From: Ptychodera flava | Taxonomy: Eukaryota > Hemichordata > Enteropneusta > Ptychoderidae | Direction of reading: 5' to 3' | Assembly (NCBI RefSeq): GCF_041260155.1 | Contig: NC_091928.1 | Span: 47,222,137-47,286,136 of the forward strand | DNA: 64,000 nucleotides | Shown: positions 35,366 to 48,158 of the stretch, piece after piece | Numbering within the stretch: the stretch's first letter is position 1 | Layout of the letters: every line of letters starts with the position of its first letter | Position numbers and translations under genes: made by a program | The notes under the pieces: model-generated | What the model saw: only the letters and a program-made list of their open reading frames with translations | The model's database searches: none | What the model was told of the DNA's origin: nothing

Positions 35366-35940
35366 CACATACATACATGCATACTGCATGCATACATACA
35401 CATACATACAAACATACATACATACACATACATACATAGAAACTTACGCACGCAGGCATGGACTTACGCGCACGTACATGCATACATACATTCATTCATA
35501 CATACATACACACGCATACATATAAACTTACGCACGCATGCACAGACACATACGTACGTACATGTATGCATACATACATACACACATACATACAGACAGA
35601 CAGACAGACACCCACGCATCCATACAGACATACATACCTACACACACACACATACATACATACATACATACATACATACATACAGACAGACAGACAGACA
35701 TAAAAACATACATACACATACATACATACATACACATACATACTACATCACACATACACACACATACATACATACATACATACATACATACATACATACA
35801 TACATTACATACACACATACATACATCCATACATACATACATACACACATACATACATACATACATACATACATACATACATACATACATACATACATAC
35901 ATACATACATACATACATACATACATACATACACACACAC
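35366..35940. repeat. (TACA)n tetranucleotide array inside the left TIR
   Basis: About 575 bp of CATA/TACA units with scattered variants (cagacagaca, cacacg). It mirrors the (TGTA)n array next to the right TIR in inverted orientation, so it is probably part of the original long TIR. Repeating Tyr-Ile-His-Thr frames here are artefacts. Confidence 0.95.
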
Positions 35941-36734
35941 ATCCACTCCCAACAATTCACATGTAGGCCCTATATAGAATGATGGAGGCACACACGAACA
36001 TGAAGTCGATCCGACACGCACAGATAACGTTTTGCAACACGCATGCGCACATTGACAAACTTTCACACACACACACACACTGTCACCAGTATACACACAC
36101 AGCTGCAGCTCGCGCTAAAGATCCATACACAGATCTAGCTTGATACTGCAAGACCGGGGGCACACGCCCAGCGCCTCGACCAGGTCAGTAACAAATGCAC
36201 GGTGTCACTAAATACCCAGCGAAAAGAAAGAACAAACAAACAAACGTCTAATCTTGTACCGAGCGTCTTTCACCAGTTGCAAAGTTGGCAAGATAAGATT
36301 CCCATCAGTCAAAAAATACGATTGTAATAACTGGCTCTAGCCCGACATTTTTCCCTTGACCAATTGTTTTACCGCGGCAGGCAAGCAATCACCAGGCGGA
36401 ACGTTTGATAGGGTCACGCCCATTATATTACACTCGGAAGTTGGACGTTCTAGTACGCTTCATCCTGAGCTGAAGTGGTGGTGAGATTTTGTCAGGTAAA
36501 CCATTTCACGTGTCTACGTGCATCCCAATTGCTCCAGGACATTAAATCATGGAAACTCCACAATACCAATGGTGTGCTTTTGCCAGTGATGTAAAAGCTG
36601 TTCAGAGAGAGTGATTACAGGGCTCATACCAGAGACATGAAGGTTATCAAATACATGGTAGAAAGAGTGACAATGCATCTGCACTTCAGTAGCAATCTCC
36701 TCCACTGTGTGCAAGCTCAGTGCAACTTGAATGA

Positions 36735-39672
36735 TACAAACCACCATGGACTCGTCGATATTCTGACGGATTTAAAGCAGGCGTTACATGTGTTATTGAG
36801 AAATGGGTTGAGAAAGCACAAGAAGCCGTACATTTAACAACCCAGGATAAGAGACATTCATATGCAGCCTGCCCCAAAGTCCATACAGGCCAGCCAGGGA
36901 GACCTTCTTTCTTATTAGATCCCAACATAATCAAGCAGATGTTGTCAAATTCTTTCAAGGTAGCTGATATCGCCCAAATCTTTCAAGTTTCTCGCCAAAC
37001 AGTCAGGAACTGTTTAGTTAGAACTGGTTGCAGCCCTAAACACGTTAAATACACTGACATAAATGATGCCAGTCTTGATGATCTTATGATGGAGTTGAAA
37101 GTTTGGGACCACTTAAGAACAGTGGAGAGAAAATCTTACAAGGTGTGTTGAGAGCTTTAGGAGTTCGTATTCAAAGGAGAAAACTTAGAGACTGTATGAA
37201 CAGAGTAGAACCGTTTCAACGAGCTCTTAGATGGCCTCTATTGAAAACAAGAACCAAACACTCTGTGTACAATGTGAAAGCTGCTCAGAGTTTATGGCAC
37301 ATTGGTAAGTGTATGTTATCACATTTATAATATTTACATGTATGTACCAGTTTAAACTGATGTTATCGTCCAGACCAAAAATAAAGTTTTGTTTCCTGAG
37401 AGAAATAGGGTAGGTAGATGTACATGCAGGTCTTTAAATATTTTGGTTGTATTTTACCCAGCCTATTGATACACAGCACCAAAATGATGGAAAAATAGTC
37501 AAAAGTTACAGCTAATGTCCCTTTAAAATCAGAAAATGAAAAATATCAAAAGATATAGCTAGTGCATCTTTAACTCTAGCAAGGAAATATAAGTTTAGGG
37601 CCAGGAGGTTTGAACTAGGGACCCATCTGCTTACCAGAAACACTAATTTTTTTTAAGGTACAGTGCTCATGGTCTGTACATGTAATTGTGTGCGCCCCAA
37701 CGGGAAGGCTGTTACCCAATGCAACTTGTCATTTCCACCGACCACAAGTCACACAGTTTTGCTAAAATCAAAGAAAAGACTGATTCTGAGGGCCTCAACT
37801 CTATGCATTTGAATCATAGCGCTTATGACATCAACAGGTCTAATAGACCACTGCCTTTTGAGGAGAGCGATCACTCCACTCGCCTACCACTTGCACAAAT
37901 TAAAATCCATGAGAGCAATTTTCCACTTGCGTAGATACCAACCAACCTGCACAACAGCTTGATGTTATTTTGCAATACATGGGTAACAATAAGTTTACGA
38001 AATGAAAATAGAAATAATCTGTCATCATTTTGCAATCTTTGAGTACTCTTGTGCAGTTTTTCATAGAAACGCCTGGGCTTTTATTTCATTATTACGATTA
38101 CATGTACATCTCCAACGACCAAAATACTTTTGAAAATACAAATACAAATAAAAAAAAAAAATTTCGCTCACGTGACTATTTTTAAGGGACCTATTAAATC
38201 ACTCACCTACCACTCGCCTGGATGGTTTCAGGAAAGTGATTTTGATCTCTCCTGCCATTTTTAAAAGACATGCCCTGGTCTAAACCATTATCTTACAGGT
38301 ACAAGCATTGTTGACCTCTTGACATTTGGACAATCAGCAGACTGTGACAGACAGTTTATCCAATGTAGCTGGCATACAGTCTGTTCATGGTCAGAGAGAA
38401 CAAAAGATATGCAAAATTACAGTCGATTGTCAAAATGTGACAATGTCAACAATATGTGCTTGTTCCCCTACAATAATGGTTTAGACCTGTCGCATGACTT
38501 GTGGTTGGTAGAAATGACTTCTATCAGGTAACAGCCTCCCCTGAGGTATATTTAGAGCTAAATTACGCTTGCCCAACCCTAATATCATATTTTGTGCCAA
38601 ATTCTGTCAGCAACTAAATTTATTCATGAACCATCAGGGCTCACATCTGTGACATTGTTTGCAGGTCTGATAGATAGATCATTTGCATCATCATTATGAC
38701 CTGTAGTCTCTGTTAACTATTTTGAGTGAATTGCTGTCAAATTTTGCTTTTGGTTTGTAAGCAATGTTCTTCATGGGTTAAAATCACGCTGATAATATGC
38801 AAACTGCTAGAATGTACTTGCATAGTGTCATTGCCAGTATTTTTTGTTATAATAATTTTTTATTTTCAGATGGCCTTGAAAAGTTGCAACGTTGGAAATT
38901 GTATGTTCATGGTGGCATAGATGGTTACTCAAGGGTTGCTGTGTACCTGACTTGTGCTAATAATAAAGCAGCTGCAACTGTTTTTAGGGCATTTTATAAT
39001 GCTACAATACAGTACGGTGTACCTTCAAGAGTACGATCTGACTTTGGCCAAGAAAACTCTGATGTTGCAGCATACATGCTTGCTACAAGGGGTGAAGGTA
39101 GAGGTTCATTTATAGCTGGTATGTCAGTCCATAATCAACGCATAGAACGTTTACATCAAGACACATACAGGAACAGTATTCAACATTTTCATGAGTTATT
39201 CTATAAAATGGAAAGTGATGTCCTACTTGATCCTAGCAATGCTGTGGATATATTCTGCCTACATTATGTGTTTGTACCTAGAATCAACCAAGCTTTGCAA
39301 GTATTTAGAGAGGGTTGGAATGAGCATCCCCTTAGTAGTGAAAAATGTCAGACACCCAATCAGCTTTGGTTAAAAAGTGTTGTTGCATTGGAAAATGCCA
39401 ACAACACTGCCATAAAAGACCTATATGACCCCCCAGTGATCGATAGTGGAACATACGGTGTTGAACATGTTAGTGAAATTTGTGATCACAGCAGGATTGG
39501 AGTGCTGGATATGAATCATGAAGAAAATGAAAGTGAAAACACTCTTCACCTCAGTTGTGAAAACCTTCAAAGGCTCCGTGAAGCAATTGACCCATTGGGG
39601 CCATCTAATAATGATGGAGTTGACTTGTATGTCAGTGTTTGCACCTTTGTTGGCAGTATTTTGATGTCCTGA
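36735..39672 (+). CDS. DDE integrase-type transposase of the giant element
   Basis: Two exons are visible: 36735-37304 and 38870-39672 (GT-AG). Exon 1 encodes GRPSFL and a helix-turn-helix ([19 protein letters not shown]), as in the family of animal integrase-core genes. Exon 2 is an rve-like catalytic core ([17 protein letters not shown]). The acidic residues are Asp in WHIDG, Asp in [10 protein letters not shown] and Glu in HNQRIERL, a D-56-D-34-E spacing as in IS3 transposases and integrases. The first Asp codon is split by the intron (G at 37304, AT at 38870). One single-base frame change lies near 37100 between helix-turn-helix and core. The true start is unclear because no ATG precedes the conserved part, so an upstream exon may exist. 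About 455 residues are visible. Confidence 0.88.
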
Positions 39673-40597
39673 TTGTACAGTGAAAAAGCTGGCATATAAT
39701 GTAACAGTATAGACATATTGTAACAGTATGGTAAAATTGAACCTTTTTTTTGTTCTAGTGACTGTAAGTTGCCCCCAAAGTACATGTAGTCTGTTTCCGT
39801 CAGGCCAAAGGGGATGCAGAGGTATGCTGTTACCCAAATACAGTTGTTATTATGTGTTTTACAACACAACTTATCCATTTTCTTAATGATTTCTTCCTTT
39901 GAAAATATTACAAATCAAGAAAAATCTACATTATCACATATCTATATTGCAGGCAACACCTCCATTTTTACAGGTGGTGCTCTCAAAGCCATCTATGAAA
40001 CAGTTGATGGAACTGTCACCAGTTTTGTTATAATTTGAAAAATGATACCTGATTCCACAATGATCCATCCAACATTTGCCAAATCACAACAGAGTTTGGA
40101 TCAAGTGTGTTAAAATGCTGAATGTATGCTGCAGTTTGTACCACTGCAATAGTTCAAAAAACAAAATGAGAAACATGTTGGCATATTGATTGTAAAGTCT
40201 GTAAAGAGTATCAAAATTTTGCATGCCTTTAACAACCGGTATTTTTAATGAATGCAGCCTTTCCTAAAGACTCTAGAGCACCCAAGTATGTGTACTTTAC
40301 CTTAGTCCAGCTGTTAAGAATGAATTGTGTGTTTTATTAATATCAGTAATATGTAATCTAGTGGTTTAAGGGATATTTTTAAAAAATGTTCTCTTTCAAC
40401 AATACCAATGACTGTTACAGATATACATGTACAAGCTCTGTGGAAAAGCAATACACTGTGTATTTTAGGATTCTGTAGAACAAGCAGCTGTACCAGGGTA
40501 GAGATTACAAAGAAAATTACAGACTTGAGGATCCAGGACAAGAAACAGTCCCTTTCAAGCAGAGTCTCTTCTTTCAAACACAGAGTGAGAAAACTCG

Positions 40598-41063
40598 TAT
40601 AAACTATATATCATTGGAAAGCATTTATATTGGGGAGCTGAGCTATGGACATTTCATTCTTATTGTTTGCACAAGGATCACGTGACAGTAAATTTAAATA
40701 CCCTTCCAAAAACCAGTTTTCCCCACTTCCTGTGATAACGCTGCAATATTTCCGGTTGAAATTTGCACCAAGGGTAGCCGATATAGTATTCTCAAAAGTG
40801 TTTCTGTGATTTTTTCTATCTATTTTCGTTCAAAAGTTATTGGCAGTTAAATATTTTAGAAGACGATTTGAATCGCTCAAAAACACATATTTCATTAAAA
40901 AAATTCATGTAGAAATCTTACAGCTTTATCACAAGAGGGAAAAACTGAGTTTTGATAGGGATTTTTAATTTCTTGTCACGTGATCCTTATGTAAACAATG
41001 ACAACAAAATTAGCATAGCTGAATTGCTACATATCTAGGCTTTCCAATGGTATATAGTTTATA
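40598..41063. mobile_element. MITE with long terminal inverted repeats
   Basis: The left arm TATAAACTATATA...cattggaaagc...ggatcacgtgac (40598-40685) is repeated inverted at 40977-41063. The arms are about 88 bp with roughly three-quarters identity. It has no coding capacity and is nested inside the giant transposon. Confidence 0.8.
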
Positions 41064-43150
41064 GGGGTTACCATCCTAGTATTTGCCACACAATTCTTAG
41101 TTTTAATGGGTGTGTTTCTTGTCTTGGAACCTTAAAATATATCAAAAGTTTTAAATACAGTAAAACTTTTCTAAACCAAGCACTGAAATGACTGAGAAAA
41201 CTGTTTTTATGTACAAAGGTGCATGGTTTATAGAGGTTCCTTAAGGAGGAGCACGCCAAATTCCATTGCATGCATACTTTGAAGGTCAGCTAGGAGGTCA
41301 AATATGACTATTCATATGTGTTAAAGGGGAAGGTTACACAGTGATTGTGTGTTCAGCAATAAAAAAATCTATGAAAAAATGGTGCAAATCCGTCTTTGTC
41401 ATTAACTTTCACTTACCGATAGAACGATGGCACCCATTTGAAAACCATAGGTTATAGGTAGATGTGAGATAAGAGCCTAGGACTGGACTGCACTGACACT
41501 TATAGGGCTTCCCTATAGTCTACAGCCAAGGAAGCCCCAAAATAAAAAGGTCAACATGTAAAAAATCGGGCAACAACTGTAGAGGTTATTCTCTTAACAA
41601 AATAGCATATCTTTTTGATGAAGGTAAGGTGTCAACTGTAATTAATCCAAGAACAGAAGTTGAATGAAATATTAAAAGCGAAATCAATGGCACATTTTAA
41701 TGGTGTAGGATATAAAACTATGGGTGAAACTATTAGGCAGTACCACAGGAGGGAGTTATTGAAGGGGAAATAAATAGTACATTACACAATAAATTTGAGA
41801 ATCAATATTTTTATTGGCCAACTTTTAACACTGATTATTTGTTTTATTGTACAAATGGCTTTTATGTTTCATTGTGTTGATCAACAAATATATCATTCAA
41901 AGTTTCAAATAACATGTTTATTTCTAGATTTATACATGCTGATGACATTCACAACATGAACTTCTTCATAGGACCTGACAGAGGTAAATTAAAAAAATGT
42001 AACCGTAGAAATATTTCTTGTACATGACACTAATAAAATGAAGAGTGGCTGCTTTTTGACTTTTTAACACCACAAAAGGGAAATCTGACTTGCAAAGGAA
42101 AAATGTGTTTAACTTGGTTTACTATACATGGGAAATAGACCTAGATTGACCTTACTGCTGTACTTCTGTTCCTATAAAGTAAGAACAGTTTGATATTTTC
42201 AAAAAACATTTCCACAATTATCATCAGTAAGTTTCCCAACTCTGTACAGAAAAAACTATACCATGTAACTTCAACAGCAAGTTCGCCAAAAGGTGCATCT
42301 ACCATATTTTCATTTTTAGCCCCAACATGTCGCTAATGTGGAGGGAGACTTTACAGTTGAGGCCTAGTTAATGAGTATATTGTGAGATGTCTATAGTAGC
42401 GATGAATATTTGAGAAAATTGGAAGGTATCTTGAGGTTTGACAATTTTGCAGTTACAGCTCAGGGGCCTTTAAACTGTTACTTCTGAAGCAATTTTATGA
42501 TGATCTTGTAAGTTAGAGTCCCATTTTTCAGCATACTTCTCATTGATAAAATTAAAGATTTTTTTTATGTTTTAATTATTGTTAATATGAAGAATAGACG
42601 ATGTTATAAAAAACAAACCTCAAAGATACAAATCAGGGTGAATTGTTGGTAAATTTTTCTACTGTGCAATAGTTGATAAACAAACTAAATTACTGTGAGG
42701 AAGTTGACATCAATGACACAAAAGTAAAAAAAATTCAGAATTTGCTTTCTTTTAACTGTGTGTGCTAGGAGACTTTGTTATTGTTATTCACATGGCTCTT
42801 GTACTTCTCAACTCACATTTCTTTCGTAGAATTTATGCATGACACAAACACTGTCAATTTTAAATGAAATCAGAGAAGCCATGTCTGACTACTTGGTCTG
42901 GATAAACTTGAAATAAGACTGCTGCCTTGGGGCAATATCAGTTGATCACAGTGCAGTTGATTAAATGAAATTGATCTAGGTCTGTTAAAAAAGTGGCTGC
43001 CAGGTTGTCATAGTACAAGAAGATTGTTGAGAGTAAAGTAATAATACCACATTTCATTGAATTCAAAATGTATGGCATGGATGTATAATGACGCTGGACA
43101 GACCTGTGGATATTGATGTAGCACATCCCAACAGACACACGTTTCCCCAG

Positions 43151-43275
43151 ACCATCATGCTGGAATAACCTGTAGCCCTCCTCATGTGTACATAATACTC
43201 TACAAACCCAATGATTGGGGTATATTAGAGAGTATTATGTATGCAGTAGTGCAGCTTTACAACATGATGGTCAAA
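43151..43275. repeat. Short foldback element
   Basis: 'gaccatcatg...gtacataatactctacaaaccc' is followed closely by its complement 'ggggtatattagagagtattatgtatgc...catgatggtc'. Confidence 0.7.
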
Positions 43276-43385
43276 GAAATAAGTGTCTGTGCTCATTTCA
43301 TATTTTTTTGTGACTACATCTTTCAAGACTGAAAGAGTCTACGGAATTTACTGATAGGGACCTTCAGTTAACATATATACTGTAT

Positions 43386-43390
<5 letters not shown>

Positions 43391-43460
<70 letters not shown>
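43391..43460. repeat. (TA)n microsatellite
   Basis: About 35 uninterrupted TA units. Confidence 0.98.
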
Positions 43461-43467
<7 letters not shown>

Positions 43468-45218
43468 AATGTTACAAATAAGGCTTTCTGGGTTGCTTTC
43501 TGGGCAAATCAGTGTTATTTTCATTACTGTTACTAGAAATGTAACCATAAGTATATGAACACACATCATCAAATTTAAATAGGTATGAAAAATCAGTCCC
43601 TCTTATTACGTATTCTACTACTTGAACAGCAACATGTCAAAATGAAACCAACAAACTTATGTAACAGCAAACACAGCTTTTCTACAATATAGCTTTTCTA
43701 CAATATAACAATAATTTTTCAAGGTAACAATATAAAACGTCTACACACTACTACATATAATAAGCAGTTATATTCATGCACTATGAAGTGTTTGAATTCT
43801 AGAAACACTGGCTAATCCATAGTGTAATTTGAAAGAAGAAAGCCACATGCTAAACAGTTGTGTCACAGCTCTGCTCTCACTTTACTTGGTCTTCCAAAAA
43901 TGTCTGATTCAATAATATGCTCTTCAGCAAATTGCTTGGTGGCACATACAATTGAATGTACACCTCTATTGTTACATTTGAAATTGCATGCATTTTTCTC
44001 AGTAAACTATTTGTAAGTAAATTTCATATCAATTGGACCATGGTTTCTATGGACCTCTAATAATTCATTATGTTGTAAGATTGTCCCTATGGACCTACTA
44101 TACATGCCAAACAGTCACTGACAAAAGTCAAATATTGGAGGATGCACAAAGAGTACACCGCCGTCCCAGTGGAGGTAATCAGTTCTAGGTTGCTGACAAT
44201 GACCAGCCAAATACTTTTTTCGCTTCTGTGTTTTGAAGCTACAATGTAGGTGTTGATAACATTTTTATGTAGCCATAAGATGACCTACTTTAATGTTACC
44301 GGTATATGACAAAGCACAGAATGTACTTTGAGTGATTGGACAATTTTGATTCTTTTTCACACATGCACAGTAACATATTTAGTTATCACAGGACCAATAA
44401 ATATGGTCCTGTGGGAAGGCCATGTCCATATACTGCAATAGAGAGCTCTAAATTATCATTTAATCTGCAGTGAAATAAAGCTGAAAATGATCACATAAAA
44501 TAACAATAACAAAACTAAGTTCCACAGATATCAAAGAGTGGCCAAATCTAGTTATACATTGCAAACCCGGTACATGTGTACCTGCTGAATACAAAAACAA
44601 AAAAACTGAAAATATAATGTTAGGGTTCAAAAGTATGGTTTGTCCTGCCTCCATAAACCAGAATTTTTCTATCACCTATTTGAAAACATGGCTTTGAACC
44701 ACCATTTAATCTTGTTGCTTTTACTCATTTACTTAGATTCACTTCTACCTGAGAGAAGACAACCCTGTAGACTAGCCTTTGCTCTCTGCTGGTGTATGAG
44801 AAACTTTTGATCAAAATTTATGATGACATTTATCAAATATGTAAAAGTCTGACAGTTACTTAATGTTTTGGGATGGTTCCTATGGAAAAAAAATCTTTAC
44901 AATATTTTTGAGCCCTAAATATACAACACAAGGTTTGATAAGAAAATAACAGGTATTGTATTGGAAATACTAGTGGCCCTTTATGCAAACACACTGGAAG
45001 CCTATATACAGCCACATTTGCAAGACAGACTTAAAAATGCCAGTGTGTCTCTTTGCTACTTTTGTTCTCTGGAAAAGGCATGCTTGTACATGTAGGTGTG
45101 TATGTATAGCACTTCTTGAGGGTGACCTTTCATGTGCTTTCATACTGTTCCCAATTGGTTTTTGGAAACAAAGCTTATTAAGGACAAGTCAGGTTGTCAG
45201 ATAACAGACGATACGTCA

Positions 45219-48158
45219 TTAAGGCAGTTTTGCTTGTCTGGATGATTGAGTTAGTGATCTTAAGTTGTATTTCTTACGGCAATGTCCTGTGACATTTGCA
45301 AATGTGTCTGGTAATGTGTCATTGTCTTCTGCTTCTCCATGAACATCCTTTCCAAGTGTTTGGTTTTCAGACTGCACACATGTTATTGTCTGTTTGTCTA
45401 CAGAAGGCCTGCATTCTGTTGGTGCCTGTGAGCTTACAGGAAGTTCACAGAAGTGTTTGTGTGTGTATGGGCCTGCTAATTCTGTTTGTGTCTCTCTATC
45501 CCAGGCTTGTGAAACAAAGTCTGTTTGTGTAACTTTACCTGAAACAGATGGGAAATTTTGTCTCTGTATTTGTGTATCTGCTGGCAAGCAGTCAGTCTGG
45601 ATGCATGTGTGCACCAGTCCTTTGTCAATCTGTTTCTGTTTGCAACTGTGCATCTACTGCAGGTATGCGGTCAGTCTGGATGCATGTGTGCACAAGTCCT
45701 TTGTCAATCTGTTCTGTTTGCAACTGTGCATCTACTGCAGGTATGCATTCAGTCTGGATGCATGTGTGCACAAGTCCTTTGTCAATCTGTTCTGTTTGCA
45801 ACTGTGCATCTACTGCAGGTATGCAGTCAGTCTGGATGCATGTGTGCACAAGTCCTTTGTCAATCTGTTCTGTTTGCAACTGTGCATCTACTGCAGGTAT
45901 GCAGTCAGTCTGGATGCATGTGTGCACAAGTCCTTTGTCAATCTGTTCTGTTTGCAACTGTGCATCTACTGCAGGTATGCGGTCAGTCTGGATGCATGTG
46001 TTAAGTCCTCTGTCAATCTGTTCTGTTTGCAACTGTGCATCTACTGCAGGTATGCGGTCAGTCTGTATGCATGTGTGCACAAGTCCTTTGTCAATCTGTT
46101 CTGTTTGCAACTGTGCATCTACTGCAGGTATGCAGTCAGTCTGGATGCATGTGTGCACCAGTCCTTTGTCAATCTGTTCTGTTTGCAACTGTGCATCTAC
46201 TGCAGGTATGCGGTCAGTCTGTATGCATGTGTGCACAAGTCCTTTGTCAATCTCTTCTGTTTGCAGCTGTGCATCTAACACGGGTGTGCAGTCAGTCTGG
46301 ATGCATGAGTGTGCTACTGGTAGTCTACAGACAATTTGATCTGTATGCTTTTTTGAATCTTGTACAGTCGTATGGTCAGTCTGAGTGTATGAGTGGACAA
46401 GTCTACCATCAAGCTGCTCTGTCACTGATACCCCCAGATCATACTTGTTCTCGACAGTATGCTTGCTGATAGTTGTGTTACACAGATTATGTAAGGACAA
46501 CGCAATATCATTATTGCTTATCATATTCAATTCGTGAACCGCCACATTATCATCTGGTTACTCTGCATTATACGATTATCAATACAATCCTTGATATTTG
46601 ACAACAGCCGTGTGCACAAGGAACCATTCAGACTAGACCTTATTTCCTGTGGTATTGAACTGAATGTGTCTACAAGACTTTCAAATCTTGTCTGGCTCTC
46701 AAAATCAAAACCCTGCTTGATACACACTTTCTGAAAAATATCTGCCAGCTGTGTAGGTGTATAATTTGAAACTGCCAAGGACTACGAAATCTTCTTCTTA
46801 ACCCAGGATTGCATGATAAGAAGGCTTCCATTTCTTGTGGATAGCCACTGAGGATAATGATTGGGGGTGACACACATGATGGTATGTCATTATTCATGTA
46901 TTTCATTAAAGTATTTATTACATCTATACCAAAATCATTTGTACTGTTTGGCTTGTTTAAAGTATATGCTTCATCTACGAACAGTACACCACCCATGGCA
47001 CGCTCTATCACTTTGTTGGTTTTCTCTTCAGATTGACCAATGTGTGATGCTACCAGGTCATCCCTTTGTACTTCTTCGGTGTGATCTCTTTCTATTACAC
47101 CAGCCAAATGCAAACAACCTGCAAATATTTCAGTATTGTTATTTTTTTTTAATTTCAGGCATTGTCATTTGCATTTCTGTTTAAATAAAATAGAAATGCA
47201 CAAAAGGTGGAGCAGTAAATACTGAAGGTTTATTGGTGAGACTATGATTCGCCAATGTACTATCTTTACACAGCTATATGATGTGAATATTAAAGAAATG
47301 ATCGATCTATTCTATCAAGAGTTTACAGTTATAATTGTATGTAAGGATTACTTAAAAAGTTATTTTAGAAATTACTAAGGGAGCTATAATATTCAAATTT
47401 TTTGTGTCTTGTCGCCTCATATATTTTCCCCCTTATCACAAAATTTGACACTTCTGAAAATACTGTTAGAATATTACGCATCTAGAACAGGCATGCAGTT
47501 AGCTTGATGCACGTGATATTGTTATGATTCTAAATTTAACGAAAACAAGACAAGATAAACATTTGTGACATGGTCTGCATATTTTGTACAATAATTTACT
47601 TTAGAAACAAGCCTAATATCTGTGAAGGTTAAAGAATGCCCTTTTAATTTGAACCAACAAACTCTATGATTTATGGGATAAACATATTAAACCTCACAAA
47701 GGTTTCAAATTTGATTACAATCCAGATCAATACTTTATAACAATAATGTTAATATTCTCTCTAAGGTCACTATTCAAGTGCGGTTTATGTATACTCAAAA
47801 TTAATTTTTGATGTTGTTTTTACCTTCACTGTTGATCCAACAACAAGACAACAGATAATTTCAATATAGATAATGAATCAAGCAAAGCCTATAAAAACAA
47901 AATGTACATGTAAATTATTTGAAAGTAAATAATCTAGCTTACCTGCAAGCAACCTTGCTACAGTTGTTTTGCAGGTACCAGGACCACCAACAAACAGTAA
48001 ATTCAAGGGTTCTTCCTTTGGATGACCACCAATCGCTGTTCTGAGGATATTCAAAGAATGTCGTCGGACAATGGCTCTTATGGCTGCTTTGATATGATGT
48101 AATCCCACCACATCTTTCAATTTGTCATCAATGGCACTGAGAACATCTTGCATGGTCA
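45219..48158 (-). CDS. CbbX/SpoVK-type AAA+ ATPase with IQTD/LQTEQ repeat tail
   Basis: Two minus-strand exons: 47943-48158 (ATG at 48153) and 47118 down to a stop at 45219. The AAA+ domain has a P-loop VGGPGTCKTTVARLL, the CbbX-type block VQRDDLVASHIGQSEEKT, Walker B GGVLFVDEAY, the ILSGYPQEME strand and the NPGLRRRF arginine-finger motif. These are hallmarks of the CbbX/EccA/SpoVK clade. The residue before the P-loop Lys is Cys rather than the usual Gly, so ATP binding may be weak. After a helical segment comes a tail of nine or so 26-residue repeats, then KVTQTDF and ETQTEL. Single-base frame changes are apparent near 46785, 46540 and 45640, so the gene is decayed or misassembled. It lies downstream of the USP-like gene on the same strand. 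Confidence 0.85.
45600..46290. repeat. 78-bp coding minisatellite (26-residue repeat)
   Basis: About nine copies of a 78-bp unit. On the minus strand each encodes DKGLVHTCIQTD-x-IPAVD-AQLQTEQI. One unit near 45995 has an in-frame 3-bp loss. The unit nearest 45635 has TTT where the others have TT, which shifts the frame. The unit length is a multiple of three, so spurious open frames also appear on the plus strand. Confidence 0.95.

Larger units (their letters stand above)
39673..45218. other. Gene-free centre of the giant element
   Basis: About 5.5 kb between the converging transposase and ATPase genes. It holds a MITE (40598-41063), a foldback (43151-43275) and (TA)n (43391-43460). No open frame here carries a recognisable motif. 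Confidence 0.6.

Noticed and set aside
35334-36096. Several open frames of Tyr-Ile-His-Thr or Met-Tyr-Val-Cys repeats, and the same at 60274-60883.
   Set aside because: They come from tetranucleotide arrays that are open in several frames on both strands.
37686-37934. 82-codon frame in the transposase intron as an extra exon.
   Set aside because: No motif, and the flanking exons already join in phase through the catalytic Asp codon.
39814-40038. Frame after an acceptor-like site (AGNTSIFTGGALKAIYE) as a third transposase exon.
   Set aside because: The transposase frame ends naturally at 39672 with the GVDLY block found at the family C-terminus; no donor joins the two.
45394-46469. Three long plus-strand frames through the 78-bp repeats.
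   Set aside because: The unit is a multiple of three without stops on that strand; the minus-strand frame continues an AAA+ protein and is the real one.
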